Part shown: positions 51,640 to 60,385 of the stretch, piece by piece
Position numbering within the stretch: the first letter of the stretch is position 1
How the letters are laid out: each line of letters begins with the position of its first letter
Assembly (NCBI GenBank): GCA_031271755.1
Contig: JAISVB010000075.1
Coordinates: 78,955-142,954, forward strand
Source of the DNA: Culturomica sp.
GTDB taxonomy: Bacteria; Bacteroidota; Bacteroidia; Bacteroidales; Marinifilaceae
Length of the DNA: 64,000 nt
Direction of reading: 5' to 3'
Program-made: the position numbers and the translations under genes
Notes under the pieces: generated by a model
The model's database searches: none
Told to the model about the DNA's origin: nothing
What the model saw: only the letters and a program-made list of their open reading frames with translations

Positions 51640-52525
51640 ATTGGGAACAGCGATAGTAAACTCCCAGCGGTAATGATTTGCCGAAGGCGTCGGTGAAGTA
51701 GAGTTCGCCGAACTGTTCCTGTCCGAAGGCGCCGGTCAGTTGCTGCACGGCGGTGCGGGAGAGGATGGGCGACAATCCCATGGAGTAGAGGTTCAGGATC
51801 AGGAAGCAGTGCTCTTTTTCCAAGAGTTGCCCGCACAGGGAGAGTAATTCGTTGATGTTTTCTTCCAGCACCCATTTTTCGCCGTCGGGGCCTCGGCCGT
51901 AGGCGGGAGGATCGAGAATGATCCCGTGGTATTTTTTGCCCCGGTTCACTTCCCGGCGGGCAAATTTCAAGGCATCGTCCGCCATCCACCGGATGCCGTC
52001 CAAACCGGACGCTTCCATGTTCTCCCGCGCCCACGTAATGACCGGTTTTACGGAGTCGACGTGGGTAACGTCCGCGCCGGCGCATCTGGCGGCCAACGAA
52101 GCGCCTCCCGTATAGGCGAACAGGTTCAGGACTTTTGCCGGAGCGGGTATCTCCTGTATGTTCCGGTAGATAAACTCCCAGTTTTCTGCCTGTTCCGGAA
52201 AGACCCCTACATGCTTGAAGGCGGTCAATCCCAAGCGCATCTGCATTTTCAGGCCGCCGTTGCGATAATGGATGTACCACTGTTGCGGCATCCCCGGTTT
52301 GCAGCGCCACTCGCCCCGGTCGTCGCCCTTTTTATCTTTGAGGAACCGGGCGTCGGCCCGCCGGATCCACTCCTCTTCCGGCAGCGACTTGTTCCACATC
52401 GCCTGCGGTTCCGGCCGGGCAACAACATATTGCCCGAAACGCTCTAACTTTTCATACCCGCCGCTGTCGATCAGTTCGTAATCGCTCCAATGTTGCGGGG
52501 TTAAAGGGGTTGTTTGCATGGTCAT
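51638..52525 (-). CDS. SAM-dependent rRNA methyltransferase (RlmI/RlmL-like)
   Basis: The 295-residue protein has a class I methyltransferase core: KVLNLFAYTGGASLAARCAGADVTHVDSVKPVITWARENM (SAM site) and GIILDPPAYGRGPDGEKW (DPPxxxxG motif of 5-methylcytosine/N-methyl rRNA enzymes). The N-terminal part (DYELIDSGGYEKLERFGQYVVARPEPQAMWNKSL) is typical of the Bacteroidetes group; the PUA domain of RlmI is absent. The start at 52525 is supported by an ATGA overlap with the stop of the GH3 gene, which suggests translational coupling. The target base is unknown. Confidence 0.82.
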   Translation of the reverse strand: MTMQTTPLTPQHWSDYELIDSGGYEKLERFGQYVVARPEPQAMWNKSLPEEEWIRRADARFLKDKKGDDRGEWRCKPGMPQQWYIHYRNGGLKMQMRLGLTAFKHVGVFPEQAENWEFIYRNIQEIPAPAKVLNLFAYTGGASLAARCAGADVTHVDSVKPVITWARENMEASGLDGIRWMADDALKFARREVNRGKKYHGIILDPPAYGRGPDGEKWVLEENINELLSLCGQLLEKEHCFLILNLYSMGLSPILSRTAVQQLTGAFGQEQFGELYFTDAFGKSLPLGVYYRCSQ

Positions 52526-54027
52526 TGGTTCATCTCCAGCAACTGCTCAATGTGGGTGCGGTCGTTCCAGAGTCGCGGGACTTTGTTCTGGCCGCCCAGT
52601 TTGCCTTTCCCCTTCAGCCAGTCGGAAAACAGCCCCGGCCGGGCAATGTGCAGTTTGAGCCGCTCCAGCGACAACAACCGTTTGGCTTCGTAGTCGGAAT
52701 TCAGTTCCTGCAGGCGTTTGTCCAAGAGTTCCGCGAACAGTTCCGGGTCGGCGGGCGGAGTTTCGAATTCGATGAGCCACTCGTGCGCCCCTTTGCCGCC
52801 CTCTTTCATGAAAACAGGGGCGGCCGTAAATTCAAAGACGTGGCACTTCATCTCCCCGCAAGCGTATCGCAAGGCTTCAGTGGCGTTGTCGATGATCAGC
52901 TCTTCGCCGAAAGCATTGATAAAAAAACGGGTGCGTCCCGTGATCTTGAACTTGTACGGTTTCAGCGAGGTGAACACGATGGTGTCCCCGATCATGTACC
53001 TCCAGAGGCCGCCGTTTGTGGTGATGATCAGGGCGTAGTTGACCCCCTTTTCCACCTCCTGCAACAGGAGCGTCCGGGGAGCCGGTTTGCCCAATTCGCC
53101 CAGCGGCATAAATTCGTAATAGACGCCGTAATCCAGCATCAGCAGCAGGGAGGGATCCTCCGGGTCGTCCTGCAATCCGAAAAAGCCTTCGGAAGCGTTG
53201 TAGGTTTCTAAGTATTTCATCTTCGGATCCGGCAACAACCGTTTGTACAGTTCCCGGTAGGGCGTAAAACTGACTCCTCCGTGTATGAACAGCTCCAGGT
53301 TGGGCCACACTTCGTGCAGGTGGCTCTTGCCGGTTTTTTCCAATACTTTCGTGATCAGGGTGAGGAACCAGGAGGGGACGCCGGCTAAGCAGCGTACATC
53401 TTCTTTGATGCAGACTTCGCAGATCTTTTCCAATTTCTCTTCCCAATTGCTCATGAGCATGACGGAAGCGTCCGGCGTCTTCATCTTGTTGGCCCAGAAG
53501 GGGGTGTTGGAGATCAGGATGGCCGAAAGATCGCCGTACCGGCAGTGGGCGTTGCTTTTGCTGATCTCGCTGCTTCCGCCCAGCGCCAGGGTTTTCCCCC
53601 GGAAAGCGGTTGAGTCGGGGTAGTTGTGGTTGAACAGGGAGATCACATCTTTTCCTCCGCGGAAATGGCACTCTTCCAGTGCGGAGGGGGAGACCGGGAT
53701 AAATTTGCTTTTGGTGTCCGTGGTCCCGGAGGAGCGGGCAAACCATTCGATCTTTTCCGGCCAGAACACATTCGGACTTCCCTCCATGATCCGCAGGACA
53801 TCCTCCCGGATATCTTCGTACTGCAAAACGGGAAGCCGTTCCCGGAACTGCTCCGGGGTGAGGATGGAGGGGAAGTCGTATTTTCGCCCCTGTTCGGTCT
53901 GAGCGGCTTTGGCCAGCAATTCTTTTAACGTGTCGTATTGCACGCCGGCCGGCCGGGCTTTGAACTGTTCGATCCGGGCTAACCGTTTCTGGGAGAACAG
54001 GGAGATGACGGAGTTGATAAATGCCAT
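52522..54027 (-). CDS. GH3-family (auxin-responsive promoter-like) adenylate-forming protein
   Basis: The 501-residue protein has the GH3 acyl-adenylase fold: EKIEWFARSSGTTDTKSKFIPVS (ATP-binding loop), YNASEGFFGLQDDPED, and a C-terminal region IVFTSLKPYKFKITGRTRFFINAFGEELIIDNA. Plant GH3 enzymes join amino acids to carboxylic acids; bacterial homologues are common in Bacteroidetes but their substrates are unknown. The gene sits between rnhB (18 bp) and the rRNA methyltransferase (4-bp overlap), a three-gene minus-strand operon. Confidence 0.88.
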   Translation of the reverse strand: MAFINSVISLFSQKRLARIEQFKARPAGVQYDTLKELLAKAAQTEQGRKYDFPSILTPEQFRERLPVLQYEDIREDVLRIMEGSPNVFWPEKIEWFARSSGTTDTKSKFIPVSPSALEECHFRGGKDVISLFNHNYPDSTAFRGKTLALGGSSEISKSNAHCRYGDLSAILISNTPFWANKMKTPDASVMLMSNWEEKLEKICEVCIKEDVRCLAGVPSWFLTLITKVLEKTGKSHLHEVWPNLELFIHGGVSFTPYRELYKRLLPDPKMKYLETYNASEGFFGLQDDPEDPSLLLMLDYGVYYEFMPLGELGKPAPRTLLLQEVEKGVNYALIITTNGGLWRYMIGDTIVFTSLKPYKFKITGRTRFFINAFGEELIIDNATEALRYACGEMKCHVFEFTAAPVFMKEGGKGAHEWLIEFETPPADPELFAELLDKRLQELNSDYEAKRLLSLERLKLHIARPGLFSDWLKGKGKLGGQNKVPRLWNDRTHIEQLLEMNQ

Positions 54028-54045
54028 AAGCAGCGATTGGGTTGT

Positions 54046-54651
54046 TTAGGTATCAAAATTCAGTTTTAGCTGAGGATCGGCTAAATTAAAACTTTTCCGG
54101 TGAAAAGCGGTGATCCCGAACTGCTTTATTTTATCCCGGTGTTCCTGTGTGGGGTATCCTTTGTTCTGTTTCCAGTTGTATGCCGGGAACCGGCTGTCCA
54201 ACTGCTCCATGTATTCGTCCCGGTGTGTTTTGGCCAGCACCGAAGCGGCGGCGATGGAGAGGTACTTTCCGTCTCCCTTGACGATGCAGGTGTGGGGGAT
54301 CTCCTTGTAGGGTTTGAAGCGGTTGCCGTCTACCAGGATCGCTTCCGGCCGGACATTCAGTTGATCCAGCGCTTTGTGCATGGCGGCGATGGAAGCGTTC
54401 AGGATGTTGATCTCGTCGATGCCGTTGTTGTCGATAGCGGCGACCGCCCAGGCGACCGCCTCTTTTTCGATGACGGGGCGCAACGCTTCCCGCTGTTTCT
54501 CGCTCAATTGTTTGGAGTCGTTCAACAGCGGATTGGAGAAATGATCCGGCAGGATAACGGCGGCGGCAAATACCGGCCCGGCCAGACACCCTCTTCCGGC
54601 TTCGTCGCATCCGGCTTCGATCTTCTCTTTATTGTATTTTAATTCCAGCAT
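54046..54651 (-). CDS. rnhB: Ribonuclease HII
   Basis: The 201-residue enzyme removes ribonucleotides from DNA and RNA-DNA hybrids. The catalytic DEDD residues lie in [23 protein letters not shown] (Asp-Glu near residue 16), [10 protein letters not shown] and AKTHRDEYM. The start [21 protein letters not shown] is the only good one. It shares an overlapping divergent promoter region with the DUF4268 gene: TACTTTTG on the minus strand at 54691-54698 and TATTTTTA on the plus strand at 54677-54684. Confidence 0.95.
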   Translation of the reverse strand: MLELKYNKEKIEAGCDEAGRGCLAGPVFAAAVILPDHFSNPLLNDSKQLSEKQREALRPVIEKEAVAWAVAAIDNNGIDEINILNASIAAMHKALDQLNVRPEAILVDGNRFKPYKEIPHTCIVKGDGKYLSIAAASVLAKTHRDEYMEQLDSRFPAYNWKQNKGYPTQEHRDKIKQFGITAFHRKSFNLADPQLKLNFDT

Positions 54652-54713
54652 CTGATCTCTTTCCGATGCAATTGTCTATTTTTACCTCGACAAAAGTAAT
54701 CATAAATCCGACC

Positions 54714-55172
54714 ATGTTGACAAAGGAGGAGGCAAAAGAACGAAAGATCGCTTTTTGGAACGGCTTTAAGCGTTACTGTTCCCGGAACGGGATCCACAGG
54801 CGCTGGATACTCACGGGAGTAAAAATAAAGGGTGTGCAGTTGAAATTCCACGCGGATGCGGAGAAAGCGCTGGTGCTTTTCCAGATCGATCACCGGAATG
54901 ATCTGAAACGCTACGAAATATACGAGTGTATGATGGCTTATCAAACCCTGATGGCGGAGAGTTGCGGGCCGGATCTCCGGTGGGAGGAGGAGTACCGCGG
55001 ATTGGGCGAAAGGAGGGTCAGCGCCATCTATTTTGAATTGCCGGGGGTGAGCATTAACCGTCCGGAGGATTGGGAGGCCGTCTACGCTTTTTTTGCGGCC
55101 AGGATGGCGCTGCTGGAAGAGGCGTATTGGGAGTACCGGGATCTGATCAATGAACGGATGAAACCGTTATAA
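54714..55172 (+). CDS. DUF4268 protein
   Basis: The 152-residue protein starts MLTKEEAKERKIAFWNGFKRYCSRNGIHRRWILTGVKIKGVQLKFHADAEKALVLFQIDH; an ATG 16 codons earlier is disfavoured because the promoter overlaps it. The sequence matches DUF4268, a family often seen as the C-terminal part of predicted nuclease-like proteins and as a stand-alone protein in Bacteroidetes. No catalytic motif is evident here. It stands alone before a bidirectional terminator. Confidence 0.8.
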   Translation: MLTKEEAKERKIAFWNGFKRYCSRNGIHRRWILTGVKIKGVQLKFHADAEKALVLFQIDHRNDLKRYEIYECMMAYQTLMAESCGPDLRWEEEYRGLGERRVSAIYFELPGVSINRPEDWEAVYAFFAARMALLEEAYWEYRDLINERMKPL

Positions 55173-55186
55173 CCCGGGAAGTAAAT

Positions 55187-55217
55187 AAAAAACGAGGGCG
55201 AAGCACCCTCGTTTTTT
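55187..55217. terminator. Bidirectional terminator between DUF4268 and DUF3078 genes
   Basis: A 12-bp perfect stem AAAAAACGAGGG / CCCTCGTTTTTT with a 7-nt loop lies between convergent genes. Confidence 0.9.
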
Positions 55218-55234
55218 GTTTGTCGGACAGGAGT

Positions 55235-56137
55235 TTAAAAATGGACGGTGATCCCGACGCCCAATGCTTCTTTGAATTGCACCCGCGGGCCGGCGGATCC
55301 GTCTGCCTGTAAAAACTTGATGTCGTTGTCGTATACCAGGTTGGTGGTCAGGTTGGTGGAGAACCAGTCGTTGATCTTCATGCTCAGGAGTACATCCCAG
55401 CGTACATCCACATTTTGGATCTCTTCCAGGTAGTTGGAGTAGAGTTCCAGCCGGGAATAAAGCGAAAAGTTTTTCAGGAATTCCAGATTGGTCTCTTTGA
55501 AATCGTATTTCAATTCCGCAACCAGGTCTGCCCCAAATTCCGACAGGATGTGTTTATCCGGCTCTACGCCGAAAGCGCCGCGGTGGGAAAGCGTATCGTC
55601 CAACACAAAAATACCTCTCCAGGTGGCCGGAGAAAGGTTTACAGTCAGGTATTTGTTCGGGACCCATTTTAAACCGGGGCCGACGGAGAGGTAGGCGGGA
55701 GCCATGAATTTGGAGATGTAAGCTTTTGGAGATACTCCGTAGTTGTACCCTTTGCTGAATTGCGACAGGAAAGAAAAGCCGGCGCTCAGGTAGAGCGATC
55801 TGGAGATTTCATACCCGTAACTGCTGGACAGATACATTTTGTCGTTTGTTTTTCTGGAACCGTACTGGTCTGTTTTGTTCATTCCGTATGCCAATTCCAG
55901 CCGGTTGTTCCAGATGTGGCGTCCCTTTTTATAGTCCGCGCCGTAATTTAACATGGCGTCAAAGCCTACGGCGGATTCACCTCCGGCCGCCCAATTCTTC
56001 AGGCTGACCTGGGTCAGGTTCAGAGCGGCCACCCCTTTCTTCGTCCAAAGAGGGGCAGGTGCCGCTTCTTCCTGTGCATATACCGTGCTGTAAGCGGCAT
56101 ATACCAAAAGTGCAAGTACAAAAATCTTTCGTGTCAT
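55235..56137 (-). CDS. DUF3078 outer-membrane protein
   Basis: The 300-residue protein has a signal peptide (MTRKIFVLALLVYAAYSTVYAQE) and then PLWTKKGVAALNLTQVSLKNWAAGGESAVGFDAMLNYGADYKKGRHIWNNRLELAYGM, the DUF3078 start with its conserved NWAAGG. Alternating amphipathic strands and a terminal Phe (VGITVHF) point to an outer-membrane barrel. The family is common in Bacteroidetes and has no established function. Confidence 0.85.
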   Translation of the reverse strand: MTRKIFVLALLVYAAYSTVYAQEEAAPAPLWTKKGVAALNLTQVSLKNWAAGGESAVGFDAMLNYGADYKKGRHIWNNRLELAYGMNKTDQYGSRKTNDKMYLSSSYGYEISRSLYLSAGFSFLSQFSKGYNYGVSPKAYISKFMAPAYLSVGPGLKWVPNKYLTVNLSPATWRGIFVLDDTLSHRGAFGVEPDKHILSEFGADLVAELKYDFKETNLEFLKNFSLYSRLELYSNYLEEIQNVDVRWDVLLSMKINDWFSTNLTTNLVYDNDIKFLQADGSAGPRVQFKEALGVGITVHF

Positions 56138-56213
56138 AGGTCGTGTAGTTTTTGATTTGGCGTGATTGTTTTGCAGTAAATGTTCAAATAATCTCTCTGT
56201 TTACGGGAAATAC

Positions 56214-56939
56214 CTACTCTTCTTTTGCGGGAGGGACTTCTATCAACAGCAGGGTGGAATCTTTGTGAACCCGGATGTCGAAAGCGTCCGTGTCGTAGAT
56301 GCCCAAGCCGTCCCGCCGGTCTAACCGGATGTCTTCGATCTCGACAGATCCTTCGATCACGAACAGATAGACCCCGAAACTGTTGCGGGACTTGAGCCGG
56401 TAGGTGTGTTGGCTCTCTTTGCCCAGTTCGCCGATGGAGAACCACGCCTGCTGATAGATCCAGAGGCCTTTCCCGGTGCCGGGGTAAGGGCTGACCACTT
56501 CGCTGATCTCGTTCTTTTTGATCAGATCCCGGATCACGGCGTTTTCGTACCGGGGCTTCACGTTCAGTTTGTCCGGAATGACCCAGATCTGAAGAAATTC
56601 CGTTACCCCCTCTTTGCTTTGGTTGTACTCGCTGTGGTGGATCCCCGTTCCGGCGCTCATGACCTGGATCTCGCCCTTTTCCAATACGGAACTGTTTCCC
56701 AGGTTATCCGTGTGCACCAATGCTCCGCTCAGCGGGATGGAGACCACTTCCATGTTCCGGTGGGGATGCAGCCCGAATCCGGTGCCCGGATCGATGGAGT
56801 CGTCGTTGAGCACCCGCAGGGTTCCGAAATTGATGCGGGTGGGGTCGTAGTAATCCGCAAAACTGAAGGTGTGGTGTGTCCGGAGCCAGCCGTGGTTGAA
56901 ATAGCCCCGGGATCCGGCCCGGTAAATGATTGCTTCCAT
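56214..56939 (-). CDS. Pirin-family protein
   Basis: The 241-residue bicupin protein has the metal site in GFGLHPHRNMEVVS and GTGIHHSEYN (His58, His60, His102, Glu104), equivalent to the site in human pirin. Bacterial pirins such as YhhW have quercetinase activity in vitro, and some bind pyruvate dehydrogenase; the role here is unknown. No regulator is adjacent. The next gene upstream on this strand (RDD) ends 87 bp away. Confidence 0.9.
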   Translation of the reverse strand: MEAIIYRAGSRGYFNHGWLRTHHTFSFADYYDPTRINFGTLRVLNDDSIDPGTGFGLHPHRNMEVVSIPLSGALVHTDNLGNSSVLEKGEIQVMSAGTGIHHSEYNQSKEGVTEFLQIWVIPDKLNVKPRYENAVIRDLIKKNEISEVVSPYPGTGKGLWIYQQAWFSIGELGKESQHTYRLKSRNSFGVYLFVIEGSVEIEDIRLDRRDGLGIYDTDAFDIRVHKDSTLLLIEVPPAKEE

Positions 56940-57026
56940 ATTGTTGTGTTTTATTGGGTTATTTTCAGCATTGTGGTATACGGGAAAAACCGGACAGGGT
57001 TTTTCGGCGGGTTTTTAAACGGATTT

Positions 57027-57746
57027 TTACTCTTTGGTCAGGTGATGGTGATCTTTCAGGATCGTTGTGACAAATGTCAGGTTGTCCATATCGGTGACGA
57101 TGCCGGTGATGGATTTGATCTTCCGGGCCAGCGGCTCCAGCAGCTTGTATTCCATGCGCTGACGGACTTCGGAAACGACCTCTTTGACGATGGCGATGTC
57201 TTGGTCGGAGAGCAGGTTTGCCTGCGGAAAAACAACGGCGTATGCTTCCGGAGCGGCATAGCGCGTCAAATCCGACAGGGTCGTTTGGCTTTTCTCGCGG
57301 ACGACGGTGGTTCCGGCGGCTATGTCTCCGATCCGCCGGGCGTTCCGGCTGACGATGATGGCGATCATAGCGACGACGCCCGAACAGATGGTAATATCCA
57401 CTATGCGAAAGACCCACCGGAGCAACGTGTCCCAAAAAGAGATCTTCTTGCCGTCCAAACGGACAATCCGGAGCCCCAGTGCGACTTTGCCCACGCTCCG
57501 GCCCATAAAGAGTTCGCACAGCAGGTGGTACAACGGAATAAAGACGAATAAAATAATGAGCAAAAACGTATTTCCGGTGCCGCCCCGGCTCATCAATGCA
57601 AAGAAAGGGAGTGCAATGAAACTGATCAGGATACCCAAAGCGCCCTGGATCAGGACGTCTATCATAAACGCCAGGATCCGGTAGCCGATCCCCGCCAATT
57701 CGTAATCGATCCGGGCATGGTGAGCCGTCTGTACCGATAATTGCAT
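57027..57746 (-). CDS. RDD-family membrane protein
   Basis: The 239-residue protein starts MQLSVQTAHHARIDYELAGIGYRILAFMIDVLIQGALGI, the RDD signature at the start of the first membrane helix (R-x-x-A-F-x-x-D). Three helices follow (to ~residue 135), then a cytoplasmic tail to 239. RDD proteins are thought to be transporters or Na+/H+ antiporter-like. It is divergent from the SpoIIM gene and belongs to the same conserved neighbourhood as the SpoIIM-MoxR-DUF58 genes. Confidence 0.88.
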   Translation of the reverse strand: MQLSVQTAHHARIDYELAGIGYRILAFMIDVLIQGALGILISFIALPFFALMSRGGTGNTFLLIILFVFIPLYHLLCELFMGRSVGKVALGLRIVRLDGKKISFWDTLLRWVFRIVDITICSGVVAMIAIIVSRNARRIGDIAAGTTVVREKSQTTLSDLTRYAAPEAYAVVFPQANLLSDQDIAIVKEVVSEVRQRMEYKLLEPLARKIKSITGIVTDMDNLTFVTTILKDHHHLTKE

Positions 57747-57795
57747 ACCGCGTTGAATAGTTTGCACAAAACTACCTCTTTTTCATAAATTCCCC

Positions 57796-57803
57796 TATTT
57801 TTG
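57796..57803 (+). promoter_or_regulatory. -7 box of the SpoIIM operon
   Basis: TATTTTTG matches TAnnTTTG. Transcription from it would start a few bases downstream, which rules out the ATG at 57801 and supports the GTG at 57825 as the start of the SpoIIM gene. Confidence 0.5.
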
Positions 57804-57824
57804 TTTCTGAAAAATGCGGTGTGC

Positions 57825-58796
57825 GTGAAAGAAGCGAAATTTATCGAGCGGAACAAAGGGAAGTGGAACGGCATGGAACAGCCGGAGAAGCGCGTGGATC
57901 AATTGGCGGACGACTTTGTGGAACTCTCCGACGATCTTTCGTACGCCCGCACCTTTTATCCCGGGAGTGATACCGAACACTACCTGAACCGGCTGATGGC
58001 CCGTTTTCAGACCCGTGTCTACAAACACCGTTCCCACCGGAAAAAGGGGATCCGGGAGTTCTGGAAAACGGAGTTCCCCGGCCTCATCTACCGGGAACGG
58101 AAAACCTTGCTGTTCGCTCTCTGCTTTTTTATCGCCGCCGTCGTCCTGGGAGGATTTTCCGCCGGAAAGGACGAGGGGTTTGTCCGGCTGATCCTGGGCG
58201 ACGGGTATGTGAATAAAACCCTCGACAACATCGAGCAGGGGACTCCGATGGGGATTTACGCCTCTTTGGGCGCCTGGGAGATGTTCTGGAGAATTACCAT
58301 CAACAATATCCAAGTCTCCTTCTTCGCTTTTGTATACGGCCTCCTTTTTTCCGCCGGAACGTTGTGGATCCTGTTGCAGAACGGAGTGATGATCGGTGTG
58401 TTCCAGTACTTTTTTTACGCCCGGGGGCTGCTGCTCCATTCAGCCCTCTCCGTTTGGGCGCACGGGACATTCGAGATCACGGCCATTGTGATGGCCGGCG
58501 GGGCGGGCCTGGTGATGGGGAACAGTTTCCTCTTTCCCGGAACCTGCACGCGGGGAGAGTCTTTCCGGGCCGGGGCGCTGAAAGGGATCCAGATCGTTGT
58601 GGGACTGATCCCGTTCTTTATCATAGCCGGCGCCATTGAAAGCTGTGTCACCCGTTATGCGGACGCACATCCCCGTGTCGGCCTGGTCGCGATCCTGCTC
58701 TCCCTGGCGGGAGTGATCGCCTATTTTGTGTGGTACCCTTATTACATCACCCATAAAACAGATCATGAAGAAAATCGTATTGAACCGCGAACGTAG
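57825..58796 (+). CDS. SpoIIM-family (DUF95) membrane protein
   Basis: The protein is 323 residues from a GTG (first residues read KEAKFIERNKGKWNGMEQPEKRVDQLADDFVELSDDLSYARTFYPGS). The soluble N-terminal part (~1-100) is followed by about five membrane helices (FALCFFIAAVVLGGF, NNIQVSFFAFVYGLLFSAGTLWILLQNGVMIGVFQYFFY, SALSVWAHGTFEITAIVMAGGAGLVMGN). SpoIIM forms part of a peptidoglycan-degrading complex in sporulating firmicutes. In non-sporulating Bacteroidetes the homologue sits with MoxR/DUF58 genes and its role is unknown. Its last 32 bp overlap the next gene. Confidence 0.88.
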   Translation: MKEAKFIERNKGKWNGMEQPEKRVDQLADDFVELSDDLSYARTFYPGSDTEHYLNRLMARFQTRVYKHRSHRKKGIREFWKTEFPGLIYRERKTLLFALCFFIAAVVLGGFSAGKDEGFVRLILGDGYVNKTLDNIEQGTPMGIYASLGAWEMFWRITINNIQVSFFAFVYGLLFSAGTLWILLQNGVMIGVFQYFFYARGLLLHSALSVWAHGTFEITAIVMAGGAGLVMGNSFLFPGTCTRGESFRAGALKGIQIVVGLIPFFIIAGAIESCVTRYADAHPRVGLVAILLSLAGVIAYFVWYPYYITHKTDHEENRIEPRT

Positions 58797-59679
58797 TTTT
58801 GCAAGTATTTTGTCGGGAGCTTTTTTATTCCCGAAACAGGAGTGGAAATCTTTTGTAAAGGTGTTTTGCCTTCTGGCATTGCCGTTGATCCTGGTGGATC
58901 TGATCTTTCAGAGCACCCTGGTGCGTGTCATATACGAAGGAGCGTACTCATCGACATTCGGTTTAACGCTCAAACAGCAAGTAGAGGCAAGTATATGGGC
59001 GATGAACGGAGGATGGGGGGAGGATGCTATGATCTTCTTCTGGCCGATAGTGGCGGCCTGGCTGTCGCAGATGGTCGTCTCTTTTTGGGTCATCCTTATG
59101 TCCCTCTCGTATCTCCGCGTTTACCAGGATCATCCGGAGAAAGAACCGGGTACCGTTACGGCGCGTGAAGTGTGGCGGGTGATGCGGCGCAAATGGCTTC
59201 CCCTCTTAGGATGGGGAGTGCTCTACACGCTGATTGTCTGCCTGACCTTTCCGCTTCTGTTTGTCCCCGGGATCTATTTCGGGGTGACGCTGCTTTTCGG
59301 CATGTACCTGATCGTTCTCCGGGATCAAAGCATCGGGAAGAGCCTGTCCGGTTCGTTTGTCCGGGGAGAGTGGTGGAGCACTTTCGGTTTGTTGCTGCTG
59401 CTGTCGATCATGGTGGGACTGCTGTCGTCAGCGTTTGCTTTGCCTTACACGACACAAACCCTCTATACGACCTTCACCTCGGCCGTTCCCGATCCGTATT
59501 TGCTCTCGCTGTTTATGCTGATCGCCAATTTAGGTAAATACCTGTTGATGATGATCGTCCTGAGCGGGATGGGATTGAAATTTTACAGCATATTGGAGAG
59601 CCGGGAACACACGGCGCTGTACGACCGGATAGAAAGTTTGGGAGATCCCGGGAAAGCAGCGAATGAGCCGGTCGAGTAA
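58765..59679 (+). CDS. Multi-spanning membrane protein of the MoxR locus
   Basis: The 304-residue protein starts MKKIVLNRERSFASILSGAFLFPKQEWKSFVKVF. It has about six hydrophobic segments (FCLLALPLILVDLIF, FWPIVAAWLSQMVVSFWVILMSLSYL, YTLIVCLTFPLLFVPGIYFGVTLLFGMYLIV, TFGLLLLLSIMVGLLSSAFAL, MLIANLGKYLLMMIVLSGMGL). No named domain is recognised. It overlaps both neighbours (32 bp with SpoIIM, 17 bp with DUF4129), so it is translated from the same message and likely works with them. Confidence 0.75.
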   Translation: MKKIVLNRERSFASILSGAFLFPKQEWKSFVKVFCLLALPLILVDLIFQSTLVRVIYEGAYSSTFGLTLKQQVEASIWAMNGGWGEDAMIFFWPIVAAWLSQMVVSFWVILMSLSYLRVYQDHPEKEPGTVTAREVWRVMRRKWLPLLGWGVLYTLIVCLTFPLLFVPGIYFGVTLLFGMYLIVLRDQSIGKSLSGSFVRGEWWSTFGLLLLLSIMVGLLSSAFALPYTTQTLYTTFTSAVPDPYLLSLFMLIANLGKYLLMMIVLSGMGLKFYSILESREHTALYDRIESLGDPGKAANEPVE

Positions 59680-60385
59680 ATACACGCTCCTGTTGCGGTT
59701 GTGGATGCTGTGCCTGTTGTGTGCGGCCGGGCAGGGGGCGGCCTTTGCGGCCGAACCGGTTCCCGATACCGCTTACCGCTTGCGCACGGTTCCGGCGGAG
59801 TATTTGGAGACGTACCGGGCTGATCCCTATTACCGGTATACGGAGACGAGGCAGCGGTACGACGGGTGGTGGGAGAGGTGGATCGACCGGTTGCTCCGGA
59901 AGCTGTTCTCCTCCTCCAACCGGACTGCTGCAGATTTGCTGGACTTTTGCCTGAAATTGGCGGCCGTCGTTTTGCTTTTGATAGCGCTTTACCTGTTGGT
60001 CAAAAACGGCGTCGTTTCTCCCTTTGGGCGGAAAGCCCGGAAGCTCGGGGAGATACAGCCCGAATCGATCGATTTCAGCGATGCGGATGCCTATCCCCGT
60101 TTGTTGGGGGAAGCGCTGGCCCAAAACGACTACATCCAGGCGGTCCGCATCCGTTTCCTCTACCTGTTGAAGCAGATGGACGAGCGGGGGATCATCCGGC
60201 AGGATCACCGGAAGACCAACGCGGACTACGGGGCGGAGATCCGCCGGAAAGAGTTGCGCAGGGATTTCCGGGAGCTTGCCTGGTATTTTGAATGTGTCTG
60301 TTACGGGGATTTCCGGGTGGAGCCGGAGACTTACCGTTACATTGAACAGGGTTTTAACCGTTTCCAGGAGGTTTTGAAGGGATGA
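59663..60385 (+). CDS. DUF4129-like membrane protein
   Basis: The 240-residue protein has a signal-like N-terminus (YTLLLRLWMLCLLCAAGQGAAFAAEP), a central membrane helix (~98-115, LKLAAVVLLLIALYLLVKNG) and a C-terminal cytoplasmic DUF4129-like domain (LGEALAQNDYIQAVRIRFLYLLKQMDERGIIRQDHRKTNADYGAEI). DUF4129 domains are found with MoxR and DUF58 proteins in many bacteria. It starts inside the previous gene and ends with an ATGA overlap into the DUF4350 gene. Confidence 0.78.
   Translation: MSRSSKYTLLLRLWMLCLLCAAGQGAAFAAEPVPDTAYRLRTVPAEYLETYRADPYYRYTETRQRYDGWWERWIDRLLRKLFSSSNRTAADLLDFCLKLAAVVLLLIALYLLVKNGVVSPFGRKARKLGEIQPESIDFSDADAYPRLLGEALAQNDYIQAVRIRFLYLLKQMDERGIIRQDHRKTNADYGAEIRRKELRRDFRELAWYFECVCYGDFRVEPETYRYIEQGFNRFQEVLKG

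Noticed and set aside
57801..57824. ATG start at 57801 for the SpoIIM gene
   Set aside because: It lies inside the -7 box region, so it would not be transcribed; the GTG at 57825 gives the expected N-terminus.
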